The position numbers and the translations under genes are program-made. A model generated the notes under the pieces. The model ran no database searches. It saw only the letters and a list, made by a program, of their open reading frames with translations, and had not been told where the DNA came from. Below, piece after piece: positions 1 to 11,278 of a DNA stretch of 64,000 bases. Within the stretch, counting starts at the first letter, position 1. Every line of letters begins with the position of its first letter. This DNA is from Linepithema humile (taxonomy: Eukaryota; Arthropoda; Insecta; Hymenoptera; Formicidae). Where the stretch lies: assembly GCF_040581485.1 (NCBI RefSeq), contig NC_090133.1, positions 27,740,139 through 27,804,138 of the forward strand, given 5' to 3'.

Positions 1-1668
1 AATGAGTTCTTTTAAAAAAGTTGGAATGGTCCTGGAAAGGTATTATATGGTATATTATCGCAGGATGCACTCTATTATCCTTAAAGATGACTTGGCCGGA
101 ACATCTGAAGGATTTCAAAGTTTTAGAAATACGTCTATACGTTTTCCGAAAATCGCTGAATGTGTCAAAAACGCTGCGTGCAAGGCGCGACAATTGCCTG
201 GTTCGGTTTATAATAAACTTTGCATATAATTTTTTGCTCGATACTCGCGTTTGTTCTTCTCCGTCATCCAGATATTTTACATTCGACATGTGACTTCAAT
301 TAATCCACGTCGCGAGGTGTGTGCGCGTCAGAATGCAGCAGGTAGAGAACTGCTCCCGTCGAAAGAGAGCGAGACAGTCCGAGGGGAGAAGAGTGGCAGC
401 GGTGCCCTGGTTTTATCGCCGGGGGCCGCCGATGCTCGTGACCGTTTCGGCGAAGGGAAATCGGTTGACCGGGGATAGAAAATCAATAAATACGTTGCGG
501 AACCGAGGGAATTCGGGGTGCAGTACCGACTGCGTGTGTGCGTCTCTCTCGCTTTCGCTCTGTCTGCTCGGAACCAGGCGTTTAAAGGGAATTGGGTGCG
601 CTTCGCAGAAGTCGGTAGGTTTAGTAAGAATATCACTTGCAATCACGCATATTTACAATCGTTTGTTATTTCATTTGCAATTGTTTCTTAAAATTTTGTC
701 ATTTGAATACCTCTAATTTTTTTTGAATAAGGTAACATAATTATAAAGCTCAGGCGGACAGAATAGTCGAATTGTCTCTGCAATTTTCAGAATATTTTCT
801 ATAATTGTAATTAATAAATGGAATTCGATGAATAATTAACGCATAATAAAATATATCCGGTGGACAGTAATTAGGTCAAGTTGATTATACGAAAATGAAA
901 ATAATCTGGTTAACATAATGATTAATTAATAATTTTAATTGCGAAATTTGTAATTATTAGAATAGAAGCGCGTAATTACAATATTATTACTTTGCCTCGT
1001 CGATTATCGGCCTGTGACCCAGTAATTCGTTTCAGTCGTTTGCAGCAGTTTGATAATGACTCGTAAAATATAATTTGCAAATCAATGTGTCATTTTACAA
1101 ATCTAGCGCTGTTAAGCTGCTCGTACCGATACTCGGAACGATATCGAATTTCCGAAACGCGATTATTAGAACATCGAGCGTCGGGGTGGATCTTCGACGT
1201 CTTCCTTTCGGCTTCTCGGAACCGCTTTGGTCGACTTCGAGAGGGCCGGTGTTTTACATGGTGGGGATACCGTCCGAGGCGGATTTATAGCCCACCTCGC
1301 AGGGATTTATCTCGAAAAATCGCGCGGTCGCGAATCGACCATAAATAATCCTCGAAGGGCAAGATTTGTCGCGGCTTACGAGATTTGTTCAGTCGGCCTC
1401 TCATCTCCCCGCTTCTCCTCCTCTACGCCGGCGAAGAAGAGGGCCTTTCTTCCCTTTTCTTCCTCTCCGGCAACGGTACGAAGAAAAGGTGATATATCCA
1501 TGGTGGCGAGGAGGGGGGGAGGTGGAGGCAGGGTCGTGTGGAATCTCTGCGATTCGGTTGTTCGTCGACTATACACCGGCGGGGCGGGAGGGGGACAGGA
1601 GGGACCGAACGGTGAGACTCGAGGCGGCGAGGCCGAGGGGGGCTCCGTGTATCTCTCGCTCTCCGCTC

Positions 1669-1674
1669 TATAAA
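1669..1674 (+). promoter_or_regulatory. TATA-like box in a GC-rich island
   Basis: TATAAA sits in a CpG-rich segment just upstream of a GC-rich stretch and the TCCG tandem repeat. It could be the core promoter of an unannotated transcript or of an alternative Delta start. No initiator or coding exon downstream could be confirmed, so this is only a motif observation. Confidence 0.2.
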
Positions 1675-1761
1675 TACCATACTCCTTAGCGCGCGGCGAT
1701 GCTGCGCCGTGCCGTGCCGTGCGATGGCCAATGCTGCCATGCCGTACCGCGCTGTGCCGAA

Positions 1762-1790
1762 GTCCGTCCGTCCGTCCGTCCGTCCGTCCG
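1762..1790. repeat. Tetranucleotide microsatellite (TCCG)n
   Basis: About seven uninterrupted TCCG units in a GC-rich island. The motif makes arginine/serine/proline-rich spurious open frames on both strands. Confidence 0.9.
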
Positions 1791-2988
1791 GTCGAGCAAG
1801 AGAGCCGGGCCGTTGCGCTCGGTGCCAAGGTCACGCGGCCCTCGCGCTGCTGTGTGCTGGCCGTTGCCGGCCATCGGAAACGTTGAACCGCCGCCCGCAA
1901 CCCCTTCATTCAGCAGTAAGCGCATCGGGAATTCCTTTCGGCCTTCGTTGCGCCGCCGGCGTCGCCGGCGAGGAGGTCTCGTTACCTCTGCGAGCGCCTT
2001 GTCAAAACTGATGAAGTTTAATTAACTCTGTGACTGGTAACGACGCTGTTCCGATGAATTTTTTTTTTTTTTTCTCTCTCCTCACCGAAAGGCACATTTG
2101 TGACTTGTTCATGGAAATGATTCGTTCGGACTTCGGCCGTTGAAAAATTCAGCGGCGCTCGGAGGAATTCGCGTGCGAAAATAAATGGAACGTGCGAAAT
2201 CGTGGCCGGCAATCGCGCTTTCGTCTTCTCCCTGGAAAAGGTAGGCGGCGAGGTGACGAGGAATGAATTCAAACGGGCACCGCCGATTCCTCGCATGCTT
2301 GCACGCGGCGCGTGTTGCCAGCGATAGATCGCGGGAGTAATGAAATTGTGTCACGTGTGTCGCTCGCAATGTGTCCAATCCGCAAATATTCCGCGAAGAG
2401 AGAGAGAGAGAGAGAGCGAGCGAGAGGGTTGGCCGGTAGCCACCGAGTTTGTTGGACGGGGAGGATCGGTCGACCGGTTACCAGGCGGCGATTCGTGGTC
2501 GCGTCTCGCACGTGATGCGTATCACTCTCTCGTGACTTTTAAGTGACCCGCATCCGGGGTTCGGAAGGTCGTCACACGCCCTCCGAATTGAATTCGCTCG
2601 CGGCTAACTCGTTCGACAGAGAAAAATGAGCTTTTCGCCTTTCGTAAAATATCCACCGTCTGTTAACCCTCCTTTTTTTCCGAATACTTTCAACATTTAT
2701 CATTATTGTTGTTGCGGATAAAATAAACGAGCGAAAGCGCTTAGAGCGCGCTCGAAACTTTGCCAATTTTCAAACTGTGTAAAAGTAAAACGTACAAGTG
2801 AAAGATGAACAAGAAATAAATAAACGTCCGAAATATAAAAAGAGACGGACTACTGTACGCGTGTATGCATGCATCGGCTGTATCGCAAACCGTGCGCGCA
2901 CCGCTCGCTCGTGCAGTCGTGAGGGACGCGATCGACCTCTCGCCGAGAGTTTGCCTTAACCTTTTGGATTTTTTCTTACTCATTTCAG

Positions 2989-5900
2989 CCCGCTGCCTGC
3001 CCGGATGCGACGAACATCACGGACACTGCAGTCGACCCAACGAATGCATGTGAGTACATATATTTATATATACATATATATATACACATACGCGCTTTAC
3101 CTAATACTTGCACGCACGTGTCTATATGTGTGTGTGTGTGTGTACGTCTACGTTGTGCTGACCCATACAATCGCCAACTAAATTCCTGGGCCCCGACACG
3201 GTGCATCCACTCTTTCTATATGCGCCGCCGCCGCGGTGTGTGCATGTACGCGCGATAATAATTACGCGCATACCTATCGCAAATTATCGTTCGGCGCGTA
3301 CGTTTCGAAAAAGTGTACTTCAGCCTAGCAGTCGGTAGATTCGTCACGATTCACGTCGCCTTTGCAAGTGACTCGGGATTTCGACTCGCTGAAATTTCGA
3401 CCGATTTGCCAATGGTTCGTGTCGATTTACATTTGTTTTTAGAGCGTCATCGATTTTCGCGATGCATCTTCAATAAAAATCAAAGGATTAGGAAGCGCGA
3501 GGCTTCGATAAGCGGATAAGCTCTATAATTCCGTTTTGCATAATAAATTTTGAATTAAGAATTTTAATTAATTTCACGACACGGGATATAAAATAAATTA
3601 TCGCTAATTTAAAGACGATGTACGCGCCGCGTATCGTCGTCTTTAAGGGTTCTGTAACGATGCGTGCATTCGCATTATAAATGCACACTCATTGTATATT
3701 ATCGTATGCATATTTTCGTAACGCTTTTACGAGTGTGCGCATACTCTCGCACGCGAGAAAGGAAGGACAAAGTGGAATTCGAAGCTCCCCGGCTCCTTTC
3801 CGTCGTAACGAGGCGGTTCCTCAAGTGCCAATCGTTCCTTGCCCTTTCCTCCTCCTTCAATCGTATTTCCTCCTTCACTTTTTTCCGTCTTCCGCTACGT
3901 TTCCCTCTCTGTCTTCTTGCGCGCTGTCGACGTGCCGTTGAACTTTCCGATTTAATCTACCGTTTGGCAAAATTCCGGGATTCTCGGACAAAGTGACGTC
4001 GGGGAGCTTCTGCCGAGAATTGTTTGCGTAACTTCATTCCAATTCTCTTCCTTCTTTCAATAAATGTACGTGTGTCTCGTAAATTATACCAAAGTATTTC
4101 GAAGGATTAAAATTTATCGCACATCTTATTTACGATCGAATTTTTCTTGCAAAATATTTTAAGCGCCTATTTTTCTGCAATCATTTAACATTTAATGGTT
4201 GATATTAATATTGGGATGACTTTATTGCGAGGATACAAATGTGCATTTTTGTAATGCGCAATGCATCGCGGTTGAATAATACGATGACGCTTATTCTCAT
4301 GAATGACACGCGTTTCGAAACATCGACGTCGGCATGTCGGTTGAATCTCGGCCTGGTCGGCGTTAACCTGGGGTTTGGAGTTAACTCGATCATCTAATTA
4401 CTCTACGACCGGGGTTAATTGTCCCGTTAGCCGCAGCCATTGAGTTCGTCGGTTGTGCCTTACATACTGTCGCTTCGTCCTCGTGCGACTTTTCGAGTAA
4501 TCCTATCTATCGCTTTTCGTCAATTTTTGTAAATTTTCAAGCACAAAAATTTGTTTGCATATTATCTCAATTCTTCCATATTATTCATTTTTTCGACCTT
4601 TTCATTACTTTAGAGTTGGTTTCTTCATAGCGATAATTTAATTAATCACTCTGATTTTTTTTTTTTTTTTTTTATAAATTTCTGATATTTGCAGTATTAA
4701 CGTTCGCAAATAATTTCCTATATTTCTCTTATAATTTTCTTCATGGTGTTCGTTTCTCGAGTTGTTTTGAATGATACCTACTTGTTAAAATTACCGTCGC
4801 GATGTTCAAAGTTGCACGATTGTGAAAGGAGGAACAGCGCAATTTTCCCGCAGTGCGAAATATGCCTCGTCAGTTCTCCAATGTGAATATCGAGAGTTTC
4901 TTGTGCAGCGGCAGCGAACGCACTACGTAGACTATGCGTGTCGGCATCGCTGCCGGGAACGTGTAATATCAATGACTCAATCCGAGAACACCATGACTTC
5001 AAGTGGCAACAATTCATGAATCAACATTAAATTCTTCAATTTAAAAAAAAAAAAAAAACTTCAGTAAAAATATTGCACATTACACAAATTGCACCTAAAA
5101 TTATATATGCAGTTACTGCATGAGAATATCTCGTCGGTGCGAGCCACGTATGTGTCAATTTTTTTTCAAATATCATTTCGTGATTCATTCATCAATGCGA
5201 TCGTTAAGACGGCGTGACACGTAACGTACGCCAATTACGCGCGCACATGTGTTACCTTCGTTATCGATGAATTTTATGTAGCCCACGAAGCCTCAAAGTC
5301 TGAGAATAAAATTTTTATCGCACGGGTGTGTAACGGGGTTCGATCAGCGCTAACCTTGATCGTACTCCACGTGCACGCGACAATGGCTAACGCACGATGA
5401 CGATGACGCTGACGATGACGCTGACATTACACGCGCGCCTCGATCGTAGATAATTACGTAGATTGCGGGGATAGAATTACGATACGCTCGTTTTCAGTCG
5501 CATGGCGTATATTCGCGTATTCTCGGAAAAGAATGATAACGATCGTGCTTCGAAGCGACAGGTCGGACGGGCGGCGGGGAAGGAAGGGGAACTCGTGGGA
5601 TATCGGGGTCCGCGCTCGTGATATGCGGAGGAATCACGATCGTCGGGCACCCCATTGAAATTTCGGGACCCGCGCGCGGCCGTGCGTGCGTGTGGTGCCT
5701 GAATACCGATGACGATGCATCGCGCATCAACGCGTGATCTCTCCGGCGCGAGAGAGAATCGAGCGATATCGTGAGCGTCTCTAAAGGAATCCTGGAAGCG
5801 AAAAATAGAACCGCGACGCATCCCCCGTGTTTCTTTATTCGATTTTAAAATTAAAATTTAATTCGCAGTGGAATTAAAATTGAACCTGGTTGCAAGAGTA

Positions 5901-7773
5901 GCGGTATTTCTGATCTTTTATAACATTGTATTTTTAGATCCCGCGCGTACAGGAATTTTCGGTCACAGAAATCGTGTGTGCTTGTCGCGGAAATTTCAAA
6001 ATCGCATCCCGATCTGCCGCGATTCTTTCAATCGTATCTCGTGATGTCGTTTCGGCGTTTCGTTTAAATGGCCTCACCAGGAAAGGTCAAAGAACGCACT
6101 CGCGGCTCGAGCGCAGCCTCGCGGTATCCCCGGCGAGAGTCGCGAGGCGAGGAGAGATCTTTCAGCGAGACATTTAACCGAGCTCTCCGCGTGCATATCG
6201 CGCGCAGAATTTCCATAACGGCCGAGCCGGAGAGTCAGTCCCTCCTCCGCCTCTTTCTTCTCGCCGGTGCATGACCTATCCCCCGGCGGGTAATTATGGC
6301 ACAGTCGCGATTCTGTTCCGCGGCCTAGCCACAAAGTAGAATGCGCGCGATCATGTGGATTCCGCTCGCCACCGCTCTTTGAAGATACCTGGAGAGCGCT
6401 TTGCCAGTCGAGGATCGTAGGAGGATAACGCGCACAATGTCGATATATTGTGCAACTTGAAGTCCATAATCCGAGGATGCAACAATGGATTCGAAAAACC
6501 TTGTTGAAGACTGCAGCATTTTGTAAATTAGAAGCTATCAATTTCTCAATTGCGGTAATTTCATTTGTGTCCCGCTGTACGCAGATTTTATATAACCTGC
6601 GTGTATACTTTGATCGTAATTTAAGGCTGCGACACCATTCGGATTAAATGCGATAAATAAGTTTGCAGCGGCACGTAGAAATAAAAGCTGGAAAATAAGC
6701 TTCAATCGTTATTGAAGTTATGATTATCGATACATCGAAATTTGACGCAAGCTTTCTTTTTTTTTTTTTACGAGTACACACTTGTCCTAACGAAGCGATA
6801 AATTCGGGACGCTCCGCGAACCTTTGAAGGTTTACTCTCCGCTCTCGGACACTCGAGAGCGACGACGAGCGAATAATCCGCGTGGCACAGTTCGGCTTTC
6901 AACCCTCGTACATCCCCGTTTCACCTCCGTCTTCCGTCTCGCTACACCCCCGTCTTTCTCTTTCATACCATTGTCGCGGTATTCTTCACTCTATCTCCTC
7001 CTCTCTTTTAATTCGTATATAGGATTTAATGGTATAGTCATGCGACGTCTACAGCTTTCCCCCTACCGTCTCTCTCTCTCTCGTCTTTCTACTTTCCTTT
7101 ACGTATTCTTGCTCTTCGTCTTTCTCTCCCCATCTCCCTCACCCTCCTCTACGCCTTTATTCTGATATTCTCTCTCTCTCTCTCTCGAACTACGATAGAG
7201 CCACGTCGAGAGAACCGACCGTGCAGCTTCATATATGCACGCGGATACAAGTGATGGTGGTGGGCACCCGTGCGCGCGAGCGCGCGCACGCACACACACA
7301 CATACACGTAGAGGAGCGTAACCTTTCCTTGACCCGCATACTGAACGGCTGTGCCGAGGCTCGAACCGTGGGAACACACTACTCGACGACTCATCCCCCA
7401 CCTCCGCCAGAATTCTACCTCCTTCTCCTCCTCCTCCTCCTCCTCCTCCTCTCTCCTTCGTGTCCCCGTCGGTCCCCCGGTCTCTCCCTCTTTCTTGCTC
7501 GCGGACTCTTCTTCTCCGCGATACCCTCTCGCTCTCTCGCATCCCGGGCCCCCTTTTCCCCACCTATCGGTGGCTGGTTCTTCCTTGGTCCCCTTCTCCA
7601 CCTCCCTCTTTCGCTCGACGCACACGGTGAAAACTGTTCTCTATGATTGTATGCGTTACGTGTGTGTATGTGTGCGCGCGCGTTCTACGTGTATGTGCGC
7701 AGACACACACACACGTGCTATCCTCCTTTCATTCCGTCTCCTGTTCTATCTTTCTTCTTCCCGCAGTCTGTCC

Positions 7774-7830
<57 letters not shown>

Positions 7831-10800
7831 CTTCTTCGTTCTTCCATGAACCCCCTCACGTAATGGCCGACCGGCGCGTATCCTCATCTCCTGGCACGCT
7901 ACCCTCTCACCCTTCCCGACTCTTTTATCTCTCTCTCTCTCTTTCTCTCTCTTCGCCGCTTTTATTCACCTTTAATAGCGAATTCGATTGAACACACTAG
8001 TGCATACTGATGCAGATTAAAGCCTGCGGTACATTTTAATCCATCTAATTATAAAAACATGATGTAACGTAAAGCAAACTTGGAATGTCCGGTATATATT
8101 CTGCGGAAGACAATTCCGATCGAATAAAAAAATGATGCTGAACGTTTGCGCGGGGATTTTGCTTAGGGATACTGCGCATATTTTTACATCAATTTGCGCA
8201 CGACGTGTGCGCAAGTGCGTGCAACCGAATTTGCTATATGATATTCCTCGTTGCTCGCACGTTACCCTCTCCCCTTTCTCTCCTCCTCCACGTGCGGACC
8301 ACGAGTCTTCGTTCGTCTCTGCCGGGACGAGAGGTCTCTCGCCGTCCTTTCTTTTCTCTCTCTCTCTCTCACCCTCCTGTTGTACACCTCCGCACACATC
8401 CGCACGTTCATCGTCGGCCTCCGTCTCTTTTTCGTTCTCCCCCTCTTCTCGCCGCGAGAGAGAGTCTTCCTCGTGCACCGGGATTCCGTCGACCCTCTTC
8501 TGCTGCCCATGACTGCCTTCCGTCCATCGCCGGTGAAACTCTTCTTGAGACTCGTGACTGAGGGGGAAAAAAAAGAGAGATGAAGGAGGGAAGGGGTCAA
8601 ATTGAAGTATGGAGACTCAAACTTTGCTCACGGATCTCTGTCATAACAACGTGACAGTTAATGGTTTAACCGGATCTAATGAGACCAACAACGCGCGTGG
8701 ATCATCTATTCACGCGCCAGCCTCACCGGACATTTATCTCGACAAAATCGATCGCATATACATTTACAAGAGAGAGTGATTTATCTCCGATGATGATTCA
8801 AGTTTCGTGGAAACGCGACGACGTCCTTCTTCATTCGTTCAGTTTCGAGCGATCCTCAATTATAAATGCACATCTAAAATGTTTCCGAACTGAAGCGATA
8901 AAAAACTGTCAAAAATTTACAACAAGATTTTATTGCTTTTAATCGAAGGTATCGCAATTTAAATAAAATAATCTGATTAAATTTCATTAAATAAACACAC
9001 AAATTATTTTCAATTCTCTCGCTTTTCTTGAAAATTGTTTCAAAACTCTCCCCAGGCGTTCCACGGTCTTTCAAATGCGTTTGAACGTCGTGCGGGTCAC
9101 GTAGGGAATTAAGAGCGACATACAATTTTAAACTTCCGTTATCTCTTTATCGATTGAAACCCGAAGTTGTTCAGCCAACACGTATAGACACGATGCGTGC
9201 GTCAGCTTTCCGATTGATTTCTTTTTTTTTTTTTCACACTCGTTTACTAAAAAGCCGCGTCCTGTCGCGTTTGTTGCAGATGTCACAACGGCTGGAAGGG
9301 TTCGCAGTGCAATCAGTGCGTCCGGTACCCGGGCTGTCTCCATGGCACTTGTCAGAAGCCGTGGGAGTGCGTGTGCGATGAAGGCTGGGGCGGACTATTC
9401 TGCAACCAGGATCTCAACTATTGCACGAATCACAAGCCGTGCCTGAACGGCGGCACCTGCTTCAACACCGGCCAGGGCTCATACACCTGCTCGTGCCCGC
9501 CGGACTTCACCGGCACCGACTGCGAGACGCCACTTTTCGACTGTCACTCGAAGCCCTGCCAAAACGGCGGTACCTGCACGCTGGAATCGTCTACGAGCTA
9601 TTCCAACGGCACCGCCGGCGGCGAATTGTCCACCAGGAAGCATCATCGCTACCGTTGCACCTGTCCGCCCGGTTGGCGCGGTCGGTATTGCGAGACCACG
9701 ACGAAATCTTGCCGGGACTCGCCCTGCCAGCACGGCGCGACCTGCGAGAATGATTCGACACGCGGCTACTTGTGTCATTGCCCGGCCGGTTACACCGGCG
9801 CCGACTGCGATCTGCAGACCGACGAGTGCAAACCCAATCCCTGCATGAACAACGGCACGTGTAAAGATCTGTTTAACGGCTATCAGTGCACTTGCCCGAT
9901 CGGCTTCGTCGGCGAGCGCTGCGAGACCAATGTGGACGACTGTCAGGGGAGTCCATGCTTGAACGGCGCCACCTGCGTGGATCAAGTGAACAGCTTTCGC
10001 TGTCAGTGCGTGCCCGGTTACGTCGGTCGGATGTGTCAAAATAAAGTCGACTACTGCATAGCGAAACCATGCGCGAACGGCGGTCACTGCACGACCGGGA
10101 CCAACGATTATCACTGCGCGTGCAAACCCGGTTTCAGCGGCAAGGACTGCAGCGTGGACATCGACGAGTGCCAAAGCGCGCCATGCCTAAACGGCGGCAC
10201 GTGCCGGAACCGCGTGAACGGCTTCTTGTGCGAGTGTCTGACGGGTTGGTACGGTGACACCTGCGGCGAGGTAGCCGGAGCCCGTCCACTCCATCAGGCA
10301 TTACCACCAACTGCATCATCATCATCCGTGCCTACATCGAGCACCGGTTATTGGCCCGGCAAATTGTCGAAGCACGTCGCTTCCAAGGACGCCAACTTGA
10401 CTACGGAACACGTGGTGATGATCGCTGCTTTGTCTATCGCGGTTCCGGCCTTCGTGCTGTGCGCCGCGATCGCCGTGATGTACATGAAAAGACGGCAGAA
10501 GCGGGAGCAAGCAAAAGCCGACGAAGAAGCAAGACTGCAGAACGAAAGAAACGCCGTGCACAGTAGCATGAGCAAGCGTAGCGCCAGCACCATCGGCGTG
10601 ATTGGCAGCGGCGGCGGCGGCGGCGGAATCGGCATTGTTGGCGCCGGCAATGGAATCGGCAGTGTCGGCGCTCTTCTCAGCGGCGCGAGTAGCGGTCTAA
10701 TCGGCACCGGCGGTGGCAGTGTTTGCGCACTAGGCACCGGCGACGCGCACATGATCAAAAACACCTGGACGGCGAGCAAAAGTGTCAACAACGTGGCGTC

Positions 10801-11278
10801 GGCAGCGCGCCAGGACGATCTAGACTCGTCGTTTCAGACCGACGTAACGCTAGACAGTTCTTGTTCGGGCTACAAGCCCGAGCCGGTGCTGCAAGATTGC
10901 CGAACGACAAGGACGACGAAGCAACTGAACACGGAAGCGGCCGCCCATCGGGCGTCCGCTCATCTCTACCAAAAGGAGAAGGACTGTCTCGGCCTGGGCC
11001 TCGGCATCGGGGTCTTGGAGAGCGCCAAGAGATCGTCCGTATTCACCAGCAACACGTCGGACAGTTGTTGCGCCGCGGAGGCTGCGCTAATGAAGAGGCC
11101 GACGTTATCAGAGGCCAACGGCGTCGCTGGCGGCGTCAGCATCATCGGCAGTGGTAGTAGTGGCCCACCGGGAAGTGGTGGTGGTGTCGCGGACAACAGC
11201 AGTTGCGGTGTGTATGTGATAGACGATCATTACAGACACGATGCCTCGCTGGCGGCGACGCTCGCGACGGAAGTGTAG
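2989..11278 (+). CDS. Dl: Delta, Notch ligand (3' part; exons 2989-3049 and 9280-11278)
   Basis: Membrane-bound DSL ligand that activates Notch on neighbouring cells. The 61-nt exon starts two bases into a codon, encodes the RCLPGCDEHHGHC start of EGF1, and ends in AT|GTGAGT. The last exon (after TTGCAG) completes EGF1 and runs open to TAG at 11276. I count nine EGF repeats, as in Drosophila Delta, ending near 10266; EGF4 has an insertion of about 20 residues. The CNQDLNYCTN and CSVDIDEC segments match Delta rather than Serrate. A single membrane helix lies at about 10412-10486, followed by a basic stop-transfer stretch. The tail has a NERN motif (10541-10552), fitting the NxxN Neuralized-binding motif, then a glycine-rich segment (10594-10745), a conserved KSVNN block, and a C-terminal ATEV fitting a PDZ ligand. 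Signal peptide, MNNL and DSL exons are missing, presumably outside the window. Confidence 0.95.
3050..9279 (+). other. Delta intron, 6.2 kb, microsatellite-rich
   Basis: Bounded by GTGAGT at 3050 and TTGCAG ending at 9279. No coding exon is recognised. The 6.9-8.5 kb part is strongly pyrimidine-rich on the Delta sense strand, with TCC and CT repeats, and holds an alternating purine-pyrimidine (CG/CA) stretch near 7270-7312. Long open frames here on either strand are serine/leucine or arginine/glutamate low-complexity readings of these repeats. Confidence 0.8.
7775..7827. repeat. (CT)n microsatellite in Delta intron
   Basis: An uninterrupted CT dinucleotide run of about 53 bp inside a longer polypyrimidine region. 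The complementary GA repeat matches the binding preference of GAGA-factor-type proteins; binding is inference. Confidence 0.95.
10541..10558 (+). other. Neuralized-binding-like NxxN motif in Delta tail
   Basis: The six codons read N-E-R-N-A-V about 18 residues past the membrane helix. NxxN motifs in the Drosophila Delta tail are bound by the E3 ligase Neuralized, which drives ligand endocytosis. Position and sequence fit that role; function here is inferred. Confidence 0.65.

Larger units (their letters stand above)
1..2988 (+). other. Delta intron (upstream part), non-coding
   Basis: This stretch lies 5' of the first recognisable Delta exon and most likely belongs to a large Delta intron. 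I looked for the MNNL and DSL coding exons (DSL carries a spaced cysteine pattern and must precede EGF1) and found no matching frame, so they probably lie left of the window. The open frames here are GC-rich low-complexity readings with no domain. It contains a TCCG tetranucleotide tract, a TATAAA box near 1669 and a GA-dinucleotide tract near 2400. Confidence 0.6.

Noticed and set aside
1376..1909. 177-codon minus-strand frame
   Set aside because: Gly/Arg/Thr-rich reading of the GC island and TCCG repeat; no start context or splice structure supports a gene.
7099..7863. Several open frames of 110-170 codons on both strands
   Set aside because: Low-complexity readings of CT, TCC and GA repeats in the Delta intron (poly-Ser/Leu or poly-Glu/Arg), with no conserved motif.
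9479..10174. 231-codon open frame on the minus strand
   Set aside because: Exact antisense shadow of the Delta EGF repeats; its Ala/Val/Arg-rich composition is produced by GC-rich EGF codons and it shows no domain.
10348..10791. 147-codon minus-strand frame with polyproline
   Set aside because: Antisense of the glycine-rich Delta tail.
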